A stretch of 64,000 nucleotides of DNA from Streptomyces sp. ICC1 (GTDB lineage Bacteria > Actinomycetota > Actinomycetes > Streptomycetales > Streptomycetaceae). The stretch is taken from assembly GCF_003287935.1 (NCBI RefSeq), contig NZ_CP030287.1:4182267-4246266 (forward strand). Direction: 5' to 3'. The notes beneath the pieces were generated by a model. The model had not been told where the DNA came from and did no database searches. It saw nothing but the letters and a program-made list of their open reading frames with translations. Positions 57,711 through 64,000 of this stretch are shown here, one piece after another. The stretch's first letter is position 1, and each line of letters begins with the position of its first letter. The translations under genes were made by a program, and so were the position numbers.

Positions 57711-58944
57711 GCTCCTGACGGCCGCCGCCGCACCGCTCGCCGACCCACGCGTGGCCCAGCCGATCGCCTCCGGCCCGCGCAGCGTGGTCATCCTCGGCTC
57801 CACCGGCTCGATCGGCACGCAGGCCGTCGACGTGATCCGCCGCTCGCCCGGCCGGTTCCGCGTGCTCGGCCTGGCCGCGGGCGGCGGCCGCCTGGAGCTG
57901 CTGGCCGAGCAGGCCCTCCTCCTCGGTGTGGAGTACGTGGCGGTGTCGGACGCCGACGCCCTGCCGGCCCTGCGCGGGCTGCTCGCGGCACGGGCCGCCG
58001 GCCGCGCGCTGCCGAAGCTGCTGGGCGGACCCGACGCGGCCACCGAGCTGGCGGGCCTGGAGTGCGACGTGGTGCTCAACGGCATCACCGGATCCATTGG
58101 CCTGGCCCCGACGCTGGCCGCCCTGGAAGCCGGCACCGTGCTCGCGCTGGCCAACAAGGAGTCCCTGGTCGCGGGCGGTCCGCTGGTGAAGCGGCTGGCA
58201 CGACCGGGGCAGATCGTGCCCGTCGACTCCGAGCACTCGGCGCTGTACCAGTGCCTGACCGGCGGCCGCGACACGGAGGTGCGCCGCCTGGTCCTCACGG
58301 CCAGCGGCGGGCCGTTCCGCGGCCGGGCCCGGGCCGATCTGGAGAACGTCACCCCGCAGCAGGCGCTGGCCCACCCGACCTGGGACATGGGCCCGATGGT
58401 GTCGGTGAACTCGGCCACGCTGATGAACAAGGGGCTCGAGGTCATCGAGGCCCACCTGCTCTTCGACATCCCCTTCGACCGCATCGACGTGGTGGTCCAC
58501 CCCCAGTCGGTCGTGCACTCCATGGTCGAGTTCACCGACGGTTCCACGCTGGCCCAGGTCAGCCCGCCGGACATGCGGATCCCCATCGCGCTCGGACTGG
58601 GCTGGCCGGACCGGGTGCCGGACGCCGCCCCCGGATGCGACTGGACCACGGCGACGGCCTGGACCTTCTTCCCGCTGGACCACGAGGCCTTCCCCGCCGT
58701 CGGCCTCGCGCAGCACGCGGGCCGCGCGGGCGGTGTGGCGCCCGCCGTCTTCAACGCCGCCAACGAGGAGGCCGTGGGCGCCTTCCTCGCCGGCCGGCTG
58801 CCGTTCACCGGCATCGTGAGCACCGTGCAGCGGGTGGTGGACGAGCAACTGGACGCCACCCCGAGCGCCGCCGCTCTGACCCTGTCCGACGTGCTCGACG
58901 CCGAGAAGCGGGCCCGGGTCCGCGCGCGCGAGCTGGCCGGCTGA
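57703..58944 (+). CDS. dxr: 1-deoxy-D-xylulose 5-phosphate reductoisomerase
   Basis: A 413-residue DXR (IspC), the second MEP enzyme, making MEP with NADPH. Conserved: [75 protein letters not shown] and [13 protein letters not shown]. Length is usual for the family. It is co-translated with the ferredoxin. This is the dedicated copy; a housekeeping dxr is expected elsewhere in the genome. Confidence 0.96.
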   Translation: MSELLTAAAAPLADPRVAQPIASGPRSVVILGSTGSIGTQAVDVIRRSPGRFRVLGLAAGGGRLELLAEQALLLGVEYVAVSDADALPALRGLLAARAAGRALPKLLGGPDAATELAGLECDVVLNGITGSIGLAPTLAALEAGTVLALANKESLVAGGPLVKRLARPGQIVPVDSEHSALYQCLTGGRDTEVRRLVLTASGGPFRGRARADLENVTPQQALAHPTWDMGPMVSVNSATLMNKGLEVIEAHLLFDIPFDRIDVVVHPQSVVHSMVEFTDGSTLAQVSPPDMRIPIALGLGWPDRVPDAAPGCDWTTATAWTFFPLDHEAFPAVGLAQHAGRAGGVAPAVFNAANEEAVGAFLAGRLPFTGIVSTVQRVVDEQLDATPSAAALTLSDVLDAEKRARVRARELAG

Positions 58945-58958
58945 ACCGGCCCGAGAGA

Positions 58959-59003
58959 CGCGTAGATCCCCCGTCCGGCCGTGCCGGGCGGGGGATCTAC
59001 GCG
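58959..59003 (+). terminator. Terminator of dxr
   Basis: A 21-base inverted repeat with one G-U-type mismatch (58959-58979 / 58983-59003) and a CGT loop, 14 bases after the stop. It runs into GCGTACGG tandem units (to about 59045). Confidence 0.85.
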
Positions 59004-59049
59004 TACGGGGCGTACGGGGCGTACGGAGTCTGCGGGCGTACGGGGCCGG

Positions 59050-59325
59050 TCAGCGGCCGACGGGGGCCGCCGTCAGCACCGACAGGTACGCGACCAGCGC
59101 GTCGATCGTCGGGTGGTCGTAGACCAGGGTCGAGGGGACGATCAGGCCCCGCTCGTCCTCCAGGTCACCGCACAGGGTCAGGGCGCAGACCGAGTCCATG
59201 CCGTAGACGGCGAGCGGGGTCCGGGGGTCGAGGCTGCCGACCGGCCGGCCGAGGTGGAGCGCGAGGCGTTCGGTCAGCCAGCCGCGCAGCTCTCCGGCCA
59301 CCGGCGGGGCTCCGGGGGTGGTCAT
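59050..59325 (-). CDS. Phosphopantetheine-dependent carrier protein (ACP/PCP)
   Basis: A 91-residue single carrier domain. The phosphopantetheine serine is S45 in VYGMDSVCALTLCGDLED; helix 3 region HPTIDALVAYLSVL is typical. It would tether an acyl or aminoacyl intermediate as a thioester. No active adenylation or ketosynthase gene is near; the coupled ligase-like protein looks inactive, so the loading enzyme is unknown. A minus-strand GGAGGACC precedes the start. Confidence 0.88.
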   Translation of the reverse strand: MTTPGAPPVAGELRGWLTERLALHLGRPVGSLDPRTPLAVYGMDSVCALTLCGDLEDERGLIVPSTLVYDHPTIDALVAYLSVLTAAPVGR

Positions 59326-59446
59326 GGCTGGTCCTCCTGTACGCGAGGTCGTCGCGGCCCGTGGGCCGCCGCCTCAGGATGGTCACCGCGCCCGCTAAAG
59401 GCACGGCTGGGGCTGTGGCTGTGGCTCGTGATGGCGCGCGGTGCGG

Positions 59447-59494
59447 GAGGACGGCCGCGGCAACCCCCGGTCGGGGGCTGCCGCGGCCGTCCTC
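59447..59494 (-). terminator. Terminator beyond ahcY
   Basis: A 16-base perfect inverted repeat (59447-59462 / 59479-59494) with a further CCCCC/GGGGG stem inside, 33 bases past the ahcY stop. Confidence 0.8.
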
Positions 59495-59527
59495 CTCGCG
59501 CGGCGGGCTCGGGCGGCCCGCCCGGCC

Positions 59528-60976
<1,449 letters not shown>

Positions 60977-61008
60977 TCGAATTCCTCCGTGCGGGGTGAT
61001 GGTCGGGG

Positions 61009-61947
61009 TCAGGCGACCGCTGCGCGGGCCGACAGGCGGGCCCGGGCCAGTCCCAGGTTCTGGTGGATCTCCAGGGCGGCCGTGGAACGGTTGAGGGTGA
61101 TGTAGTGCAGGCCGGGCGCCCCCTCGGCGAGGAGCCGTTCGGCCATGTCCGTCGCGTGCCCGACGCCGATCCGGTGTCCTTCGGCGCGGTCGTCACGGGC
61201 CGCCTCCAGCCTCTGGGCCAGGGCGTCGGGGAAGGAGGCGTTGCTGAGTTCGGCGAACCGCCGGATCTGGCGGACGTCGGTGGCGGGCATGATCTCCGGG
61301 ATGATCGGGATGTCGCAGCCGGCCGCCGCGACCCGGTCGCGCAGCCGCAGGTAGTCCTCGACCCGGAAGAACATCTGGGTGATGGCGTAGTCCGCGCCGG
61401 CCCGGCACTTGGCCACGAAGTGGCCGATGTCGCTCTCCCAGTCCGCGGAGCGCGGATGGCGTTCGGGGAAGGCGGCGACGCCCACGCCGAAGCGGCCGAC
61501 CTCCTTGACGAGGGTCACGAGCTCATCGGCGTGGGTCAGTCCCTCCGGGTGCGGGATCCAGGGGCCGTTCGGATCGCCCGGCGGGTCCCCGCGCAGCGCG
61601 AGGACGTCGTGGATCCCGGCATCGGCGTACTGGCCCATGATCTGGCGCAGTTCCGCCACGGAGTGCCCGACCGCGGTCAGGTGCGCGACGGCGCGCAGGG
61701 TGGTCTGGGTGGCGATCTTGTGGGTGGTCGCGATGGTGCGGGTACGGGAGGAGCCGCCGGCCCCGTAGGTCACCGAGACGAAGGTCGGGGCGACGGCCTC
61801 GACCCGGCGGATCGCGTGCCACAGGCGGCGCTCCCCGGCCTCGTCCTTCGCGGGGAAGAACTCGAAGGAGTAGGAGCGCTCGCCGTCGGCGGGAAGCAGG
61901 GCCGGGCGGTATCGGCCGCGCTCGGCGGAGCGCTGCGGACCTGACAT
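61009..61947 (-). CDS. metF: 5,10-methylenetetrahydrofolate reductase
   Basis: A 312-residue FAD-dependent MetF producing 5-methyl-THF for MetH. Conserved: [69 protein letters not shown] and [20 protein letters not shown]. The start MSGPQRS at 61947 follows GGAAGGAACCTCC. It sits 32 bases downstream of the metH remnant and before ahcY. Confidence 0.95.
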   Translation of the reverse strand: MSGPQRSAERGRYRPALLPADGERSYSFEFFPAKDEAGERRLWHAIRRVEAVAPTFVSVTYGAGGSSRTRTIATTHKIATQTTLRAVAHLTAVGHSVAELRQIMGQYADAGIHDVLALRGDPPGDPNGPWIPHPEGLTHADELVTLVKEVGRFGVGVAAFPERHPRSADWESDIGHFVAKCRAGADYAITQMFFRVEDYLRLRDRVAAAGCDIPIIPEIMPATDVRQIRRFAELSNASFPDALAQRLEAARDDRAEGHRIGVGHATDMAERLLAEGAPGLHYITLNRSTAALEIHQNLGLARARLSARAAVA

Positions 61948-61979
61948 GGAGGTTCCTTCCGGACGTACGGGGGCGCGCG

Positions 61980-63040
61980 TCAGCGGGCGTTGAAGTACTT
62001 GGCTTCGGGGTGGTGGATGACGATCGCGTCGGTCGACTGCTCCGGGTGCAGCTGGAACTCCTCGGAGAGGTGGACGCCGATCCGCTCGGGCCGCAGGAGG
62101 TCGGCGATCTTGGCGCGGTCTTCGAGGTCGGGGCAGGCGCCGTAGCCGAGGGAGAAGCGGGCGCCGCGGTACTTCAGGTCGAACATCTCTTGGACCTGTG
62201 CCGGGTCCTCGCCGCCGAAGCCGAGCTCGGCGCGGACGCGGGCGTGCCAGTACTCGGCCATGGCCTCCGCGAGCTGGACGGACAGGCCGTGCAGCTCCAT
62301 GTACTCGCGGTACGCGTTCCCGGCGAACAGGCGGGCGGTCTCCTCGCCGATCTTCGAGCCGACGGTGACCACCTGGAGGCCGATCACATCGGTCTCCCCC
62401 GACTCCTCGGGCCGGAAGAAGTCGGCCAGGCAGAGCCGGCGGCCGCGGCGCTGGCGCGGGAAGGTGAAACGGGTCCGCTCGGACCCCGTCTCGTCGAGGA
62501 TCACCAGGTCGTCGCCCTTGGACACGCAGGGGAAGTACCCGTAGACCACGGCCGCTTCGAGCAGGTTGCCGGTGTGCAGGCGGTCCAGGAGCCCGCGCAG
62601 GCGGGGCCGCCCCTCGCCGGCCACCAGCTCCTCGTACGAGGGCCCGCCGCGGGCCTGCTTGAGGCCCCACTGGCCCTTGAACAGGGCGCCCTCGTCCAGC
62701 CAGGAGGCGTAGTCCTTCAGCGGGATGCCCTTGACCACGCGGGTGCCCCAGAACGGCGGGGCGGGGACCGGGTTGTCGATGCGGACGTCCGAGCGGACGG
62801 ATCCCTCGTCCTCGGGGCGCTCCTCGACGATGACGGGCGCGTCCCGCTTGGCGACGCGGCGCTTCTTGAGCTCGGGAAGAGCGGCTCCGGGGACTCCGCG
62901 TTTGACTCCCATGAGGGCGTCCATGAGGCGCAGGCCTTCGAAGGCGTCGCGGGCGTAGCGGACTTCGCCTTCGTAGATTTCGTGGAGGTCTTGTTCGACG
63001 TAGGCGCGGGTCAGGGCGGCGCCGCCGAGGATGACGGGGT
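61980..63040 (-). pseudogene. metH: C-terminal fragment of cobalamin-dependent methionine synthase
   Basis: About 350 residues match the end of MetH: the tail of the B12-binding domain ([40 protein letters not shown]) and the SAM-binding activation domain ([62 protein letters not shown]). The homocysteine- and folate-binding modules and the cobalamin histidine motif, about 800 residues, are missing. Homology ends at VILGG and passes directly into ABC-ATPase sequence. This is either a real truncation or a misjoined assembly; the location next to metF favours an originally intact metH. Confidence 0.85.
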
Positions 63041-63277
63041 CCGGGCGGCGCGGCGCAGCGGGCCTCACTGACCCGCGCCCGTGTGCGCAGGCCCGGTGTG
63101 CTGCTGCTGGACGCGCCGTTCGGGGCGCTGGCCGCCCTGACCCGGATCAAGGCCCAGCAGCTCGTCGCCGATCTGTGGAAGCCGCGCGGCTGCGCGGTGC
63201 TGCTGGTCACCCACAACGTCGCCGGGGCGCTGCTGCTGACCGACCGCGTGCTGGTCATGGACGACGGCCGCTCCAGC
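63034..63277 (+). pseudogene. Decayed ABC-ATPase fragment, inverted copy of the adjacent gene
   Basis: The plus strand encodes an SsuB-like ATPase from the signature motif on: a frameshifted SGG, then [46 protein letters not shown] and LVMDDGRS. It is highly similar to the minus-strand gene next to it (63305-63512), but catalytic residues are changed: [12 protein letters not shown] became [12 protein letters not shown] and THD became THN. It has neither N-terminus nor start. Confidence 0.8.
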
Positions 63278-63918
63278 CCCACCTCGGTGTCGTAGGCGAT
63301 GCGGCCCTCGTCCATGACGAGCACGCGGTCGGCCAGCAGCAGCGCCTCGTCGACGTCGTGGGTGACCAGCAGCACCGCGCAGCCGCGCCGCTGCCACAGT
63401 TCGGCGACGAGCTGCTGGGCCTTGATCCGGGTCAGGGCGTCCAGCGCACCGAACGGCTCGTCCAGCAGCAGCAGATCGGGCTCGCGCACCAGGGCGCGGG
63501 CCAGTGAGGCCCGCTGCGCCTCGCCGCCGGACAGGGTCTTGGGCCAGGCGTCGGTGCGGTGTTCCAGCCCGACCTCCGCCAAGGCCCGTTCCGCGACCTC
63601 GCGTTCGGGGCGGCCGGGCAGACCGAGCAGCACGTTGCGCCACACCCGCTTCCACGGCATCAGCCGGGGCGCCTGGAAGGCCACCGCCCGGCGCTCGGGG
63701 ACGAGCACCCGGCCCTCGATCTCCCGGTCCAGCCCGGCCAGTACCCGCAGCAGCGTGGACTTGCCGCAGCCGCTGCGGCCCAGCAGCGCGGTGAACTCCC
63801 CGGCCCGCAGGGTCAGATCGAGCCCGTCGATGACGGGCCGTCCGTCGAAGGCCCGGGTGAGCCCCGCGACCGTGACGGCGGTGTCCGGGATCACTTCCCG
63901 GTGAAGGTCGGTCGCCAT
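63278..63918 (-). CDS. ABC transporter ATP-binding protein, SsuB/TauB type, C-terminus lost
   Basis: An ATPase of the nitrate/sulfonate/taurine group: Walker [14 protein letters not shown]-loop [20 protein letters not shown], signature [15 protein letters not shown], Walker [13 protein letters not shown] and switch VTHDVDEAL are all intact. After GRIAYDTEV the frame runs into the inverted copy, so the last 30-40 residues are missing or replaced. It overlaps the upstream permease gene by 28 bases. The substrate is probably an aliphatic sulfonate or similar anion. Confidence 0.85.
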
Positions 63919-64000
63919 TGCAGCAGCAGCCTTTCGAGAGCGCGGACGACGAGGTCGGCGGTGAGGCCGAGGAAGGCGTAGACGACGAGGCACACGACGA
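63891..64000 (-). CDS. ABC transporter permease, SsuC type, C-terminal end
   Basis: Only the last 35 codons are in the window: [20 protein letters not shown], then [15 protein letters not shown] and stop. This is the usual end of SsuC/TauC-type permeases (a last helix followed by LERRLLxWR). The rest lies beyond the right edge. Confidence 0.75.
   Translation of the reverse strand, partial: VVCLVVYAFLGLTADLVVRALERLLLQWRPTFTGK

Overview
The window is high-GC, dense with divergent and convergent gene pairs, and starts genes at ATG, GTG or TTG. It is almost certainly Streptomyces or a close relative. Supporting signs are the rarity of TTA codons, Hanks-type kinases with WD40 or TPR tails, NirBD, NarK, a 7Fe ferredoxin, a DivIVA-like coiled-coil protein, Mfd beside a MacB-like ABC pair, and an IS605-family TnpB. 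It is draft sequence: a 51-base piece of Illumina Nextera adapter sits inside one gene at 39074-39124.

Region 1 (1-17 kb) is a low-oxygen and nitrogen-oxide island. It holds the N-terminal part of pyruvate formate-lyase (pflB) behind a perfect Rex-type palindrome and two DosR/OsdR-like boxes; a C4-dicarboxylate (Dcu) transporter cut in half by an IS605-type element; a NarK nitrate/nitrite transporter; a fused NirB-NirD nitrite reductase with a divergent sirohydrochlorin-chelatase-like gene; an LtrA protein; a P450; a kinase-WD40 protein and its kinase-less paralogue; and a flavohaemoprotein.

Region 2 (16-41 kb) looks like conserved chromosomal core: MazG, a SurA-like lipoprotein, a YfhO-type membrane protein, a kinase-TPR protein with a membrane partner, Mfd, an ABC exporter pair, two DHA2-type MFS pumps, a DivIVA-like protein and a PEP-mutase/isocitrate-lyase-type enzyme. 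It includes an unusual pair of proteins built from polymorphic-toxin parts: a WHH-type HNH nuclease fused to a SUKH domain, and an Imm35-like/collagen-like repeat/deaminase-like/SUKH-4-like protein.

Region 3 (41.8-63 kb) is probably an isoprenoid-related biosynthetic gene cluster. It has dedicated copies of four MEP-pathway genes (ispH, dxs fused to an extra N-terminal domain, ispG, dxr), a polyprenyl diphosphate synthase and a ferredoxin that could feed IspG/IspH. It also has a five-gene tailoring block (two Gfo/Idh/MocA dehydrogenases, a TIM-barrel isomerase, an M20 hydrolase, an Ldh-type dehydrogenase), a carrier protein, an eroded acyl-adenylate ligase translationally coupled to a large LuxR regulator, and a SAM-recycling set (ahcY, metF, truncated metH). 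No terpene cyclase, prenyltransferase or methyltransferase is visible, so the product cannot be named.

The right end (63.0-64 kb) is rearranged or misassembled: metH stops abruptly against a decayed ABC-ATPase fragment that forms an inverted repeat with an adjacent SsuB-like ATPase gene. No tRNA, rRNA or CRISPR was found.
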